Notes: generated by a model not told the origin, from the letters alone. A stretch of 64,000 nucleotides of DNA from JACQFZ01 sp045810625 (GCA_045810625.1 JBJMVQ010000016.1:23110-87109), one strand, 5' to 3'. Counted from the stretch's first letter, positions 1 to 9,445 are shown. Made by a program: numbers and translations.

Positions 1-2330
1 ACCAGAAACTCGTCGACGCTTTTCTCACCGAAGGCCCGCAGCAGGCCGCCGAATATTCTGCATTGATTCAGCGTATCGTCCGCGGCGACGGCTGGTCCGA
101 TGAGCTCAACGAGTGCCGCCGCCTGATTCATGCGCTAAAGGGTTCGGCAAATACCGTGAGCGTGCGCGGTGTCGCGACGCTGAGTCACCACGTCGAAGAC
201 CTGCTCGAGTATCTCGCGAAGAACTCGCTGTTGCCCCAGGGCCGGCTTGCAAAGCTGCTCGTCAAAGTCGCCGACACGCTGGAAATGATGTTCGAGGCGT
301 TAACGGGCGTCGGCGACGCGCCGGCCGATGCGCAGACGGTGTTGCAGGAAGTGCTCGATATCGTCAATTCCATCGATCAGGGCGGCTACGACCCGGCCGA
401 GGCTGTCGACGGCGCGGGCGGAACAGTCGCCGTTGCGGCGCCGGCCGAGACGTCGGCCGAAGTACCGGCGGGCGAGAAGCGCGCCGTCGCGAAACCGGCG
501 GAGACGATCGAGCCCAAGGTGCGAGTCGACGTGCGTACCGTCGACAACATGCTACGGACGTCGGGCGAGCTCACGATTTCCTGCGGACATGTCATGGAAC
601 GCGTACAGCAGGCGATGAAAGTGATCGCCGAGCTGCGCGAGCGCCAAGGCGCGTTGTGGGATCGCAGCAGCGATATGGAGAGCTTCGTGTCGACACAGGG
701 CATCGCGGCGGGGCGCCGGCAGGCGCTCGCGGCGGCGAGCAATGCCGGGTCGCCGTCGGGCTTCGATCCCCTCGAAATGGATCAGTACAACGAGCTCCAC
801 ACGCACGTCCATGGACTCATCGAAGCGGCCGCGGACCTGCGTCTGCTCGGCGCGCGTTTGGCCGAGGTGCTCACGGCGGTGGAAGCGTCGGTGCGCCAGA
901 ACGTGTCGCTGAATCATCAGCTGCACGACTTGCTGATGCTGTCGCGCATGGTGCCCGCGGGCCAGCTCGAATCCCGCCTGCAACGCACCGTGCGTCAGGC
1001 GGCCGAGCAGTGCGGTAAGCAGGTGCTGCTTCGTGTGCAGGGCGCCGACGTGATGCTCGACGATCACCTGATGAACGTCCTCGTCGATCCGTTGCAGCAC
1101 TTGTTGCGAAACGCGGTCGACCACGGGTTGGAAGCGCCCGATGTGCGCAGCGAAATCGGAAAGCCGCCGGCCGGAGACATCGTGCTCACGTTCCAGCGCG
1201 ACGGACGATATCTGGTCGTGACATGCCGCGACGATGGCGCGGGTCTCGATCTCGCGCGCATTTATGATCGCGCGCTCAAGCAGGGGCTGATCCAGGAAAA
1301 TCAACATCTCGGCGAGGAGGAAGTCGCGCGCCTGATTCTGCGGCCCGGTTTCTCCACCGCCGAAGCGGTCACGCAAGTCTCGGGCCGCGGCGTCGGCATG
1401 GACATCGTGCATTCCGCGGTGCTGAAGCTCAAGGGCAGCCTCGATATTCGATCCGAGGCCGGACGTGGCGCGACGTTTACGTTGCGCTTGCCGATATCGC
1501 TCGGTCTTGCGCACTGTCTGCTGGTAGCGGCCGAGAACGAAATATTTGCATTGCCGTCGACGAACCTGGAGCAACTCGTGCATGGCGGCGCCCGCCACAT
1601 TCGACGTACGGATGACGGTTGGCTCTACAACGACGGTACGCTCAATTGTCCGGCGCATTTTCTTGCGCGCCTTACCGGCATGCCGGAGACCGCGACGACC
1701 GAAGAACGCGAGCGTCACGTCGTGATCCTGAACGAGAGTACCGGGAAAGTCGCGATCATCGTCGACGCGGCGTTGGGCGGCCAAGATCTCGTGATCAAGA
1801 AGCCGGGACGTTACTTGAGCGCGATCAAGGCACTGGTCGGCGCCTCGATTCTCGGTAACGGCTCGGTCGTGCCGATTCTCGATCTCGCCGAGCTGCTGCG
1901 GATGGAACGCGGTGAGGTGCTCAATGACGCGCAAGCCGCCGCCGGCAAGGCCGCGGCCGCGGACGTGCTCATCGTGGACGATTCGTTGAGCGTTCGGACC
2001 GCGTTGTCGACGCTCCTGGCAGACGAGGGATTCCGCGTGCGCACCGCGAAGGACGGGGTCGAAGCGATCGAGGCCATCGATGATCACCGGCCGGCGATTG
2101 TCCTCGCGGACCTCGAAATGCCGCGCATGAACGGCCTCGAGCTCACGGCGCACCTTCGCGCCAATGCCTCGACCCGCGACCTTCCGGTGATCATGCTGAC
2201 CTCGCGTACCACGGAAAAGCATCGCCGGCAGGCTGCCGCGGCGGGTGTCGACGACTACGTCACTAAACCGTATCGCGAGAACGACCTGTTGCTGCGACTC
2301 CGTGCCATGCTGGATAAAAAAGCGGCATGA
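1..2330 (+). CDS. CheA-type hybrid histidine kinase (ChpA/PilL-like), 5' end outside window
   Basis: This is a cytoplasmic chemotaxis-class kinase with a built-in receiver. The reading frame is open to the first base, so the gene starts outside the window. The nearest start-like codon is a TTG at 63, and residues below count from it. An HPt domain comes first, with phospho-accepting His23 in IHALKGSA. A Pro/Ala linker and the CheA dimerisation helices follow. The ATPase has an N-box (LLRNAVDHG) and G-boxes (DDGAGLD, GRGVGMD). A CheW-like coupling domain starts near residue 480 and a receiver closes the protein, with Asp683 in VLADLEMP. HPt-kinase-CheW-REC is the layout of the C-terminal half of ChpA/PilL, which controls twitching motility. 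Other CheA-REC hybrids share it, and no pil or che partner is visible here. Confidence 0.9.
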   Translation, partial: QKLVDAFLTEGPQQAAEYSALIQRIVRGDGWSDELNECRRLIHALKGSANTVSVRGVATLSHHVEDLLEYLAKNSLLPQGRLAKLLVKVADTLEMMFEALTGVGDAPADAQTVLQEVLDIVNSIDQGGYDPAEAVDGAGGTVAVAAPAETSAEVPAGEKRAVAKPAETIEPKVRVDVRTVDNMLRTSGELTISCGHVMERVQQAMKVIAELRERQGALWDRSSDMESFVSTQGIAAGRRQALAAASNAGSPSGFDPLEMDQYNELHTHVHGLIEAAADLRLLGARLAEVLTAVEASVRQNVSLNHQLHDLLMLSRMVPAGQLESRLQRTVRQAAEQCGKQVLLRVQGADVMLDDHLMNVLVDPLQHLLRNAVDHGLEAPDVRSEIGKPPAGDIVLTFQRDGRYLVVTCRDDGAGLDLARIYDRALKQGLIQENQHLGEEEVARLILRPGFSTAEAVTQVSGRGVGMDIVHSAVLKLKGSLDIRSEAGRGATFTLRLPISLGLAHCLLVAAENEIFALPSTNLEQLVHGGARHIRRTDDGWLYNDGTLNCPAHFLARLTGMPETATTEERERHVVILNESTGKVAIIVDAALGGQDLVIKKPGRYLSAIKALVGASILGNGSVVPILDLAELLRMERGEVLNDAQAAAGKAAAADVLIVDDSLSVRTALSTLLADEGFRVRTAKDGVEAIEAIDDHRPAIVLADLEMPRMNGLELTAHLRANASTRDLPVIMLTSRTTEKHRRQAAAAGVDDYVTKPYRENDLLLRLRAMLDKKAA

Positions 2331-2409
2331 GCGCCTGCAACCGCAGGTCATCGCAACGAAGCCAATTTTGCTCTGCATGCCCTAAGGACGTTTACCGAAG
2401 GAGATCTGT

Positions 2410-3282
2410 ATGTTCAAAGCGAAATCGCTGATCGCAATTGTGGTGGCCGTGCTGCTCGTCGGCGGCGGGCTTTATTACTACCGAGGCGCCGAAGGCAAGC
2501 CGGCGCCCTCCGCTGCGGCGAGGGCGACGAGTGACGTCCTCGTCTTCACATCGCCGCCGCGCGAGTCGGCCGAGGAGGCCGAGCTGACGTATAAACCGAT
2601 CGCCGAGTACCTGAGCCGTGTAACGGGCAAGCGCGTCGTGTACAAGTATCCGGGCACGTGGGGCGTGTATCGCACCGAGATGCTGAACGACGCTTATGAC
2701 GTCGTCTTCGACGGTCCGCACTTCGTCGATTATCGCGTCCAGAAGCTGCGCCACAACGTGTTGGCCAAGCTTCCGGAAATTCACGAGTTCGTGATCGTCG
2801 TCCGGCAGGACGAGAAGCTGCAGTCGGCGGCCGAATTGGCGGGCAAGACGTTTTGTTCGCAGTCGCCGCCGAACCTAGGCTCGCTCATCGTGCTATCGCA
2901 GTTCCACAACGCCAGCCGGCAGCCGATACTGGTTCCGACGAAGGGCTGGAAGGAAATCTACGACGGAGTAATGTCGCGGCGCTGCGTCGGCGGCGTGATG
3001 CCGCTCGCCAACCTGACGAAATTCGACCAGGACGAGAAGCATACCCGCATCATCTTCAAGAATCGGGGCATTCCGAACCAGGCGTTCACGGCCAGCTCCC
3101 GCGTTACGCCCGAGGATCAGGCCAAGATAGCGGCCGCCCTGACGGCACCCGAGGCGACAGTCCCGACGGAAAAGCTTCGGGCTCGCTTCAACGTCACGGA
3201 ACGGCTGGTCACGGCGAATAACGCCGAATATGCCGGCATTTCCGACTACCTGCGAGGTGAGTTCGGGTTCTTCCAGCAGTAA
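2410..3282 (+). CDS. PhnD-type phosphate/phosphonate ABC transporter substrate-binding protein
   Basis: The 290-residue protein has one N-terminal hydrophobic segment (about residues 7-24) with no obvious cleavage site or lipobox, so it is probably anchored in the inner membrane facing the periplasm. The rest resembles the PhnD/periplasmic-binding-like family: VLVFTSPPRES near the start, then a YKPIAEYLSRVTGK segment typical of these proteins. AAGGAG at 2398-2403 precedes the ATG. No permease or ATPase gene is near. It lies 79 bases downstream of a CheA-type kinase, so it may feed a signal into that pathway rather than transport. The family call is good; the ligand is unknown. Confidence 0.82.
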   Translation: MFKAKSLIAIVVAVLLVGGGLYYYRGAEGKPAPSAAARATSDVLVFTSPPRESAEEAELTYKPIAEYLSRVTGKRVVYKYPGTWGVYRTEMLNDAYDVVFDGPHFVDYRVQKLRHNVLAKLPEIHEFVIVVRQDEKLQSAAELAGKTFCSQSPPNLGSLIVLSQFHNASRQPILVPTKGWKEIYDGVMSRRCVGGVMPLANLTKFDQDEKHTRIIFKNRGIPNQAFTASSRVTPEDQAKIAAALTAPEATVPTEKLRARFNVTERLVTANNAEYAGISDYLRGEFGFFQQ

Positions 3283-3291
3283 ATGGCGCGT

Positions 3292-3327
3292 AAGGGCGCG
3301 CTTGCCACGACCGGTAAGCGCGCCCTT
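3292..3327 (+). terminator. Strong hairpin after the binding-protein gene
   Basis: A perfect 12-bp stem (AAGGGCGCGCTT, 3292-3303, with 3316-3327) is extended by three more pairs, one of them G-T, around a 6-base loop. It starts 10 bases after the stop codon. No T-run follows, so it may act as a transcript-end stabiliser or a Rho-assisted terminator rather than a canonical intrinsic one. Confidence 0.5.
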
Positions 3328-3491
3328 CGGTGCCGTTGAGGTCGACCGAGAGCGACCGCCCGTCCCTTAAGTTCTGCATTTCGTCGTTCGCGGTCGTACT
3401 TGTTTCGTCGGCATATTGCGGTTCGCAGCTTCCTGGCTACGTTTTGGATTCTCGACTTGTCGGCGTTTGGCTGCTCTAGGGAGGGGCGGTC

Positions 3492-3656
3492 ATGTTATTA
3501 AAACTAAGCTTGTGGTTGGGCGCGCCGCCGATCGTAACGTTCCTGTTTTCTTCGTCGGCGGTACGCGTGCAAAACGCGCTGTTCATTTTCGCACTGCTGG
3601 TGGTCGCGCTTCTGTTTGGGATCGGGCCTCGCTCCCATCGTAAAGACGCGCGCTGA
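3492..3656 (+). CDS. Small two-helix membrane protein, 54 residues
   Basis: The frame begins with ATG at 3492, just after a GGGAGGGGCGG purine-rich stretch that could serve as the ribosome site, and ends with TGA. The translation has two hydrophobic stretches: roughly residues 5-20 (LSLWLGAPPIVTFLFS) and 29-44 (ALFIFALLVVALLFGI). A basic tail ends in RSHRKDAR, which would place the C-terminus in the cytoplasm. I do not recognise a family. It stands alone between the hairpin and miaB. The hydrophobic pattern, basic end and ribosome site support a real gene, but its length makes chance possible. Confidence 0.45.
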   Translation: MLLKLSLWLGAPPIVTFLFSSSAVRVQNALFIFALLVVALLFGIGPRSHRKDAR

Positions 3657-3805
3657 TAGTTGATTCGAGCGACGGCGCAGAATCGTCCTTGCTGGGATCA
3701 CTCGGGACGGCGGAATTGGTCCAAAACCAAGCGGTTCCGGCGCTTTGTCTGGAATTCCGCCTACGCGGGCGGTAAATTAGCGCCCCCTTTCCCAAACCCG
3801 ATTCC

Positions 3806-5194
3806 GTGACGCGCAGGCTGTACATCAAGACGTTCGGCTGTCAGATGAACGAGTACGACTCGACGCGGCTCGCCGATTTGCTGGCGGCGTCGCACGGGTA
3901 CCTGCGTACCGAGGACCCCGCAGAAGCCGATCTCCTGCTGCTCAACACCTGTTCGATCCGCGAGAAGGCGCAGGAAAAGGTGTTCAGCGAGCTCGGGCGC
4001 TGGCGACCGCTCAAGCAGGCGCGCCCGGGCGTTGTCATCGGCGTCGGCGGGTGCGTCGCGAGTCAGGAGGGGAAGAGCATCGTCGATCGTGCGCCCTACG
4101 TCGATCTGGTTTTCGGTCCGCAAACGCTGCATCGCGTACCGGAGTTGCTGGACGCCGCCGTGCGGCGCCGCCAGCCGGCTGTCGACGTTTCGTTTCCGGA
4201 AATCGAGAAGTTCGACCGACTGCCGGAACCGTCCGTCAGCGGACCATGCGCTTTCGTTTCCGTCATGGAAGGGTGCAGCAAGTACTGCACATTCTGCGTG
4301 GTTCCATACACGCGCGGCGAGGAGTTTTCGCGCCCGTTTGACGATGTTCTCGCCGAAGCGGTCGCGCTCGCCGAACGCGGCGTACGCGAAGTGACGCTGC
4401 TCGGCCAGAATGTGAATGCGTACCGTGGTGCGATGCACGGCGGTACGACGGCGGATCTCGCGCTCCTGATCCGCTATCTCGCGGAGATCGACGGCATCGA
4501 TCGCATCCGTTTCACCACTTCCCATCCCGTTGAGTTCAACGAGCGACTGATTGCCGCGTTCGCCGACGTTCCGAAACTCGCTTCGCATCTGCATCTTCCG
4601 GTGCAGAGCGGCTCGGATCGCATTCTCGCGCTAATGAAGCGCGGCCACGGCGTGGAAGCATATCGGGAGAAGGTCGCGCAACTGCGCGCGGCGCGACCGG
4701 ACGTCGCGCTGACGACGGACTTCATTGTGGGTTTTCCCGGCGAGACGGAAACCGACTTTGACGCGACGCTGGCACTCGTCGACGAAATCGGTTTCGATGG
4801 CGCTTTCAGCTTTATATATAGTGAGCGACCTGGAACCCCGGCCGCGGACCTGCCCGACAAGGTCGCCCCGGAGATCCAGCAAGAAAGATTGACGCGTTTG
4901 CAGCAGCGGCTCGTCGAGTCGGCGGCGCACTGGCGGCGTGCACTCGTGGGCACACGGCAGCGCATCCTCGTGGAAGGGCCGGCCAAGCGCGACCCCGGGC
5001 AGCTTTGCGGGCGTACCAGCCACAATCATATGGTGAACTTCGGCGGAACCGACAGACGAGTCGTTGGGGAATTCGTCGACGTGGTCGTTACGGAAGTACT
5101 GCCCAATTCGTTACGCGGACAGATGTTACCGGCGGGCCGGATGTCGGACGACGCGCCTTCGATCGCGGAGTCGGGTTACGGAAACGCACGCTGA
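3806..5194 (+). CDS. miaB: tRNA-2-methylthio-N6-dimethylallyladenosine synthase MiaB
   Basis: MiaB is a radical-SAM methylthiotransferase that adds the 2-methylthio group to i6A37 of tRNAs reading UNN codons. The 462-residue protein has the full family layout. The N-terminal MTTase domain carries cluster cysteines (Cys12 in KTFGCQMNE, then NTCSIREKA and GVGGCVAS). The radical-SAM domain has CxxxCxxC at Cys157/161/164 (EGCSKYCTFCVVPYTRGEE). A C-terminal TRAM region begins near residue 385 and includes the GRTSHNHMVNF segment typical of MiaB. The start is GTG, giving the usual short TRRLYIKTFGC beginning. It heads the conserved miaB-phoH-ybeY-corC-lnt block. Confidence 0.97.
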   Translation: MTRRLYIKTFGCQMNEYDSTRLADLLAASHGYLRTEDPAEADLLLLNTCSIREKAQEKVFSELGRWRPLKQARPGVVIGVGGCVASQEGKSIVDRAPYVDLVFGPQTLHRVPELLDAAVRRRQPAVDVSFPEIEKFDRLPEPSVSGPCAFVSVMEGCSKYCTFCVVPYTRGEEFSRPFDDVLAEAVALAERGVREVTLLGQNVNAYRGAMHGGTTADLALLIRYLAEIDGIDRIRFTTSHPVEFNERLIAAFADVPKLASHLHLPVQSGSDRILALMKRGHGVEAYREKVAQLRAARPDVALTTDFIVGFPGETETDFDATLALVDEIGFDGAFSFIYSERPGTPAADLPDKVAPEIQQERLTRLQQRLVESAAHWRRALVGTRQRILVEGPAKRDPGQLCGRTSHNHMVNFGGTDRRVVGEFVDVVVTEVLPNSLRGQMLPAGRMSDDAPSIAESGYGNAR

Positions 5195-5326
5195 GTCGGC
5201 GGGCCTATCGGTCCGCAGCAGGATGCTGCCGCCGGCGCCCGAGGAAAATACCTATAACTCCGGATGCTTGATTCGGTTGTCCCGTTACGGTCTACTTTTC
5301 ATAGAGAACGTTTCCCCTGTCACTGA

Positions 5327-6316
5327 GTGAGCGCCAAACCCAAGCGCATCGAATTCACCCTCACCCCTGCCGATAATCGCCGGTTGGCCACCCTTTGCGG
5401 TCAGCACGACGAGCACCTACGTCAGATCGAGGAGTATCTCGGGGTTCAGATCGCGAACCGCGGCAACGGCTTTCGCGTCAGCGGCCCGTCCGACCGCAGT
5501 CGCGATGCGGCACGAATCATCAAGTCGCTCTACGACGCGACGCGCGACGGCGAACCGCTGACACCGGTGGCGGTTCACATGGCGCTGCAGCAATCGGCGG
5601 CGGCGCCGGCCGATGACGACGGCGACGCTGAGTCGGTGCTGCGCACTCCCAAGCGGATCGTGCGGCCGCGCGGTCCGCGCCAGCAGCAATACGTTCAGAA
5701 TATTCTGACGCACGACATCAATTTCGGCAGTGGTCCCGCCGGGACGGGCAAGACGTACCTGGCGGTCGCGTGTGCCGTCGAGGCGCTCGAAGCGAATCGC
5801 GTGCAACGAATCGTGCTCGTGCGGCCGGTCGTCGAAGCCGGCGAGCGCTTGGGGTTTCTTCCCGGGGCTCTCGAGCAGAAAGTCGATCCGTATCTGCGTC
5901 CGCTGTACGACGCGCTGCACGAGATGTTCGGTTTCGAGAAGGTGCAGCGCCTGCTCGAGCGCAACATCATCGAGATCGCGCCGCTCGCCTACATGCGTGG
6001 CCGCACGCTGAACGAATCGTTCATCATCCTCGACGAGGCGCAGAACACCACCGCCGATCAGATGAAGATGTTCCTCACGCGGATCGGCTTCGGCACCACT
6101 GCCGTCATCACCGGCGACATCACGCAAACGGATTTGCGCCGCACGCAGCTTTCGGGGCTCAAGCAGGCGATCGATATCCTACGCGATGTGCCCGGCATTT
6201 CGTTCACGCATTTCACGCCGCAAGATGTGGTGCGTCACGCGCTGGTGCAGAAAATCGTCGAGGCGTACGAAGCGTACGACCGACTGGGCGAGATCGAGCG
6301 CGCCGCGCGGCGATGA
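5327..6316 (+). CDS. PhoH-like ATPase
   Basis: A PhoH/YbeZ-family cytosolic ATPase of 329 residues, usual length. The N-terminal part (about 1-110) resembles the YbeZ RNA-binding-like region. The ATPase core has a Walker A motif SGPAGTGKT with Lys142 and a Walker B at IILDEAQN. In many Proteobacteria YbeZ works with the endonuclease YbeY in RNA metabolism, which fits the next gene: its ATG overlaps this stop codon in an ATGA. The start is GTG at 5327; no ATG is available nearby in frame. Confidence 0.95.
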   Translation: MSAKPKRIEFTLTPADNRRLATLCGQHDEHLRQIEEYLGVQIANRGNGFRVSGPSDRSRDAARIIKSLYDATRDGEPLTPVAVHMALQQSAAAPADDDGDAESVLRTPKRIVRPRGPRQQQYVQNILTHDINFGSGPAGTGKTYLAVACAVEALEANRVQRIVLVRPVVEAGERLGFLPGALEQKVDPYLRPLYDALHEMFGFEKVQRLLERNIIEIAPLAYMRGRTLNESFIILDEAQNTTADQMKMFLTRIGFGTTAVITGDITQTDLRRTQLSGLKQAIDILRDVPGISFTHFTPQDVVRHALVQKIVEAYEAYDRLGEIERAARR

Positions 6317-6759
6317 AAATCGTGGTTCGCGTCGACTACGCGTCGCGGCGCCCGGCGCCCGCGCGCGCCGCGATCGCGCGCTGGGTCGAAGACGCGGTGC
6401 GCGGCCTGACGCGCTCCTCCGTCGCCGTGGGCGTGCGCATCGTCAATGAAACGGAAAGCGCGGCGCTCAATGAGCGCTATCGCGGACGGCCGTATGCGAC
6501 CAACGTGCTCGCGTTTCCGTTCGCCGCCCCTCCCGGTGCCCGCAGCGACACGCTCGGGGATCTCGTGATTTGCGCGCCGGTCGTGAACCGCGAGGCGGTT
6601 GCGCAGGGAAAGCCTGCCGCCGCGCATTGGGCGCACATGGTGGTCCACGGTATAATGCACCTTCGCGGTTACGACCACAAAAATCGGCGCGATGCCGCGG
6701 TCATGGAGCGCAAGGAAGCCGCTGTGCTGCGGCGGCTCGGATATGCCAATCCTTATTGA
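6313..6759 (+). CDS. ybeY: Endoribonuclease YbeY
   Basis: A single-strand-specific metalloendoribonuclease involved in 16S rRNA 3'-end maturation and ribosome quality control. The 148-residue protein carries the zinc-binding motif HGIMHLRGYDH with His112, His116 and His122. The preceding TNVLAFPF and LGDLVICAPV blocks are the usual YbeY signatures. The frame stays open far upstream inside phoH, but ATG 6313 gives the family length and a 4-base ATGA overlap, implying translational coupling. corC begins 17 bases after its stop. Confidence 0.96.
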   Translation: MKIVVRVDYASRRPAPARAAIARWVEDAVRGLTRSSVAVGVRIVNETESAALNERYRGRPYATNVLAFPFAAPPGARSDTLGDLVICAPVVNREAVAQGKPAAAHWAHMVVHGIMHLRGYDHKNRRDAAVMERKEAAVLRRLGYANPY

Positions 6760-6776
6760 GCTAGACTCCTCTCCTT

Positions 6777-7664
6777 ATGAACAACCGATCCGACGACAGC
6801 CGGTCCATGGATGACGGCGCGCCGCATCGCTCGCTGCTCGATCGCCTGAGTCACGCGCTGCTCGGCGAGCCCGCGAGCCGCGACGAGCTGATCGAGATCC
6901 TGCGCGACGCCGCGGTGCGCGGCCTGATCGATCCGGACTCGCTCGACATGATCGAAGGCGTGTTCCAGGTGTCCGAGATGAAGGTGCGCGACATCATGGT
7001 GCCGCGCGCGCAGATGCAGGTCGTGGAAAAAAACAGTCCGCCGGAGAGCTATCTGCCGATGATGATCGAGTCGGGGCACTCGCGCTTCCCGATGATCGAC
7101 AGCGACAAGGACAAGGTCGTCGGCATCCTGCTCGCGAAGGATTTACTGCGGTATTTCCAGCTCGACAAACGTAAGCGCAGCCAGTTTCGTCTGGTCGACA
7201 TGCTGCGCCCGGCGGTGTTCGTGCCGGAGAGCAAGCGCCTCAACGTGCTGCTGCGCGAGTTCAAGGCGAATCGCAATCACATGGCCATCGTCGTCGATGA
7301 GTACGGCGGCGTGGCCGGCCTCGTGACCATCGAGGACGTGCTCGAACAGATCGTCGGCGACATCGCCGATGAGTACGACATCGACGAAGACACGATGATC
7401 ATGCCCCGCGACAACGGCGAGCACGTGGTGAAGGCGCTCACGCCGATCGCCGACTTCAACGCGCATTTCGGCACGCACTTCAGCGATCGCGACGTCGATA
7501 CCGTCGGTGGTCTCGTCATGACGACGCTCGGACGGCTGCCGCGTCGCGGCGAACGGATCGCGATCGACGGCGTGCAGTTCGAAGTGTTGCGGGCCGACAG
7601 TCGCCGCGTGCATCTGCTGAAGATTGCGGGGCCGACGCCCGCCGCCGGGCGGGCGGCGGAATAG
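6777..7664 (+). CDS. corC: CorC/HlyC-family CBS-domain transporter accessory protein
   Basis: A 295-residue cytosolic protein with a helical leader, a CBS-domain pair (about residues 65-195, starting VRDIMVPRAQM, second repeat near FKANRNHMAIVVDEYGG) and a C-terminal CorC_HlyC (transporter-associated) domain. The GLVTIEDVLEQIVGDI-DEYD segment is diagnostic of the CorC/YbeX family, linked to magnesium/cobalt efflux and, in the ybeZ-ybeY-ybeX-lnt cluster, to ribosome physiology. Length and position match E. coli ybeX. The exact substrate relationship is not shown by sequence. Confidence 0.93.
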   Translation: MNNRSDDSRSMDDGAPHRSLLDRLSHALLGEPASRDELIEILRDAAVRGLIDPDSLDMIEGVFQVSEMKVRDIMVPRAQMQVVEKNSPPESYLPMMIESGHSRFPMIDSDKDKVVGILLAKDLLRYFQLDKRKRSQFRLVDMLRPAVFVPESKRLNVLLREFKANRNHMAIVVDEYGGVAGLVTIEDVLEQIVGDIADEYDIDEDTMIMPRDNGEHVVKALTPIADFNAHFGTHFSDRDVDTVGGLVMTTLGRLPRRGERIAIDGVQFEVLRADSRRVHLLKIAGPTPAAGRAAE

Positions 7665-7671
7665 TGGATCG

Positions 7672-9219
7672 ATGACGTCCCCGACGGCGGCGCACGCCGC
7701 GACCCGCGGCGAAGTGCGCCGCGACCTCGCCGCTCTTCTCGCCGGCGTCGCCACACCCTTCGCGTTCGCTCCGTTCGATCTCTATCCGCTCGCCGTGCTC
7801 GCACCGGCCGTTCTCTTCGCGCTGTGGCTCCCGGCGAGCGCGGCGCGCGCCGCCTGGCGCGGCTTTCTTTACGGCGTCGGTCTCTTCGGCGTGGGCGTCT
7901 CGTGGGTTTACGTCAGCATGCATACCTTCGGCAACATGCCGCCCGCGCTGGCAACACTCGCCGTTGCGCTGTTTGTTGCCGGGCTCGCGCTTTTTCCCGC
8001 CGCCGCCGGCGGGTTGCAGGCCCGGTTCGCGCCGCTCGCAACGCCGACGCGCCTCGCGTTGGTCATGCCGGCGATCTGGACGCTGCTCGAATGGATTCGC
8101 GGATGGTTTCTGACCGGTTTTCCGTGGCTCAATCTCGGCTACAGCCAGACCGACACGCCGCTCGCAGGGCTCGCGTCATGGCTCGGCGTATACGGCATGA
8201 GCTTCGCGGTCGCGGTGAGCGCCGGACTACTCGCCGCCATCTGGTTCCATCGGCGTCGTGCGGCTTGGTACTTTGCAGCCGCCGTACTGCTGTGGGTCGT
8301 CGCCGATCTCGCGGGTCGTGTGGAATGGGCGCAGCCGGCGAGTGCGTCATTCTCCGTCGGTTTGGTGCAAGGAAATATTCCGCTTGCGATCAAATGGCGG
8401 CCCGAGTATCGCGAGAAGATCGTCAGCGAGTACTTGAGCTTGAGCGAGCTCGCGCCGCAGGCGCGGCTGATTGTGTGGCCGGAAGCCGCGGTGCCCGGTT
8501 ACTTCGATCTTCTCGCGCCGACGCTCGTGCCGCCGCTCGAGCGCATCGCCCGCGAACGGGGCACGGAATTTCTCATCGGTGCCATCGAACGCGACGCGCG
8601 CGGCCGCGCGTATTACAACAGCGTCTATGCGGTCGGGAGCCATCCGGGAAGCTACCGCAAACAGCATCTTGTCCCATTCGGGGAATTTCTCCCGTTTCCC
8701 GCTGCGTTCCGCTGGTTCATCGAGCAGTTGCACATCCCGATGTCGGACTTCGCCGTCGGCGGCGCGGGTCAAACGCTTCTTTACGCCGGCGGGCAGCCGC
8801 TCGGGGTATCGGTGTGTTACGAAGACGCGTTCGGCGAGGAGATTGTTTCAACCCTGCCCGCGGCGCGGTTGCTCGTGAACGTTAGCGAAGATTCCTGGTT
8901 TGGGAATTCGCTCGCACCACATCAACGGCTGCAGATGGCGCGCGTGCGCGCGCTCGAAGCCGGGCGTTGGATGCTGCGCGCGGCGAATACCGGGCCATCG
9001 GCGATTATCGATCACCACGGAAACGTCGTGCGTCGCTCGATGCAGTTCGTTCCTTACGTCCTCACCGGTGTCGTGCAGCCGATGGAAGGCGCGACGCCGT
9101 ACGTGCGTTTCGGCAATTACCCCATCGTTGTCCTTGCGATGCTCATCGCGCTCGGCGCTTACGCACCGCGTTTACGCAAAGTACCCATGGTACAAGTGCG
9201 CAAATCGCGCGCGAGTTGA
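7672..9219 (+). CDS. lnt: Apolipoprotein N-acyltransferase Lnt
   Basis: An inner-membrane enzyme that adds the third acyl chain to lipoproteins. The N-terminal half (about residues 15-225) has several hydrophobic helices; the second half is a nitrilase-type domain. The catalytic triad is visible: Glu271 in IVWPEAAVPG, Lys330 in YRKQHLVPFGEFLP, and Cys382 in VSVCYEDAFGEE. ATG 7672 was chosen because it lies 7 bases after the corC stop and gives the expected 515 residues; an earlier in-frame start would run into corC. It closes the miaB-lnt block. Two of its potential clients, GltI-like and LptE-like exported proteins, are encoded elsewhere in the window; only LptE has a lipobox. Confidence 0.96.
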   Translation: MTSPTAAHAATRGEVRRDLAALLAGVATPFAFAPFDLYPLAVLAPAVLFALWLPASAARAAWRGFLYGVGLFGVGVSWVYVSMHTFGNMPPALATLAVALFVAGLALFPAAAGGLQARFAPLATPTRLALVMPAIWTLLEWIRGWFLTGFPWLNLGYSQTDTPLAGLASWLGVYGMSFAVAVSAGLLAAIWFHRRRAAWYFAAAVLLWVVADLAGRVEWAQPASASFSVGLVQGNIPLAIKWRPEYREKIVSEYLSLSELAPQARLIVWPEAAVPGYFDLLAPTLVPPLERIARERGTEFLIGAIERDARGRAYYNSVYAVGSHPGSYRKQHLVPFGEFLPFPAAFRWFIEQLHIPMSDFAVGGAGQTLLYAGGQPLGVSVCYEDAFGEEIVSTLPAARLLVNVSEDSWFGNSLAPHQRLQMARVRALEAGRWMLRAANTGPSAIIDHHGNVVRRSMQFVPYVLTGVVQPMEGATPYVRFGNYPIVVLAMLIALGAYAPRLRKVPMVQVRKSRAS

Positions 9220-9445
9220 GAGTGCACGTCGTGTAGTCTTTTGAGTAAGATGGGTCTGACGCGACGGCCGCCGACGAACCGGCCCGGTGATCCGGTTGAT
9301 TGAAAAAAACTTAGCGCGGTGACGAGCGACGAAATAAATTGGCTTTCGAATCGTCGAGATGCGCGCCGATTAAGTTGCCTGCGGCGCAATGCGTCGTTCG
9401 ATCGCAACTGTCACCTCGTTTAGCGCACATTGACTAGTCCCATTC

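Noticed and set aside
552..2378. Minus-strand open frame opposite the CheA-type kinase
   Set aside because: No domain is visible and the plus strand carries well-conserved kinase and receiver motifs.
9283..9312. Hairpin AACCGG / CCGGTT followed by GATTGAAAAAAA as an lnt terminator
   Set aside because: The stem is only six pairs and the run that follows is A, not T, on the transcribed strand, so an intrinsic terminator is not supported.
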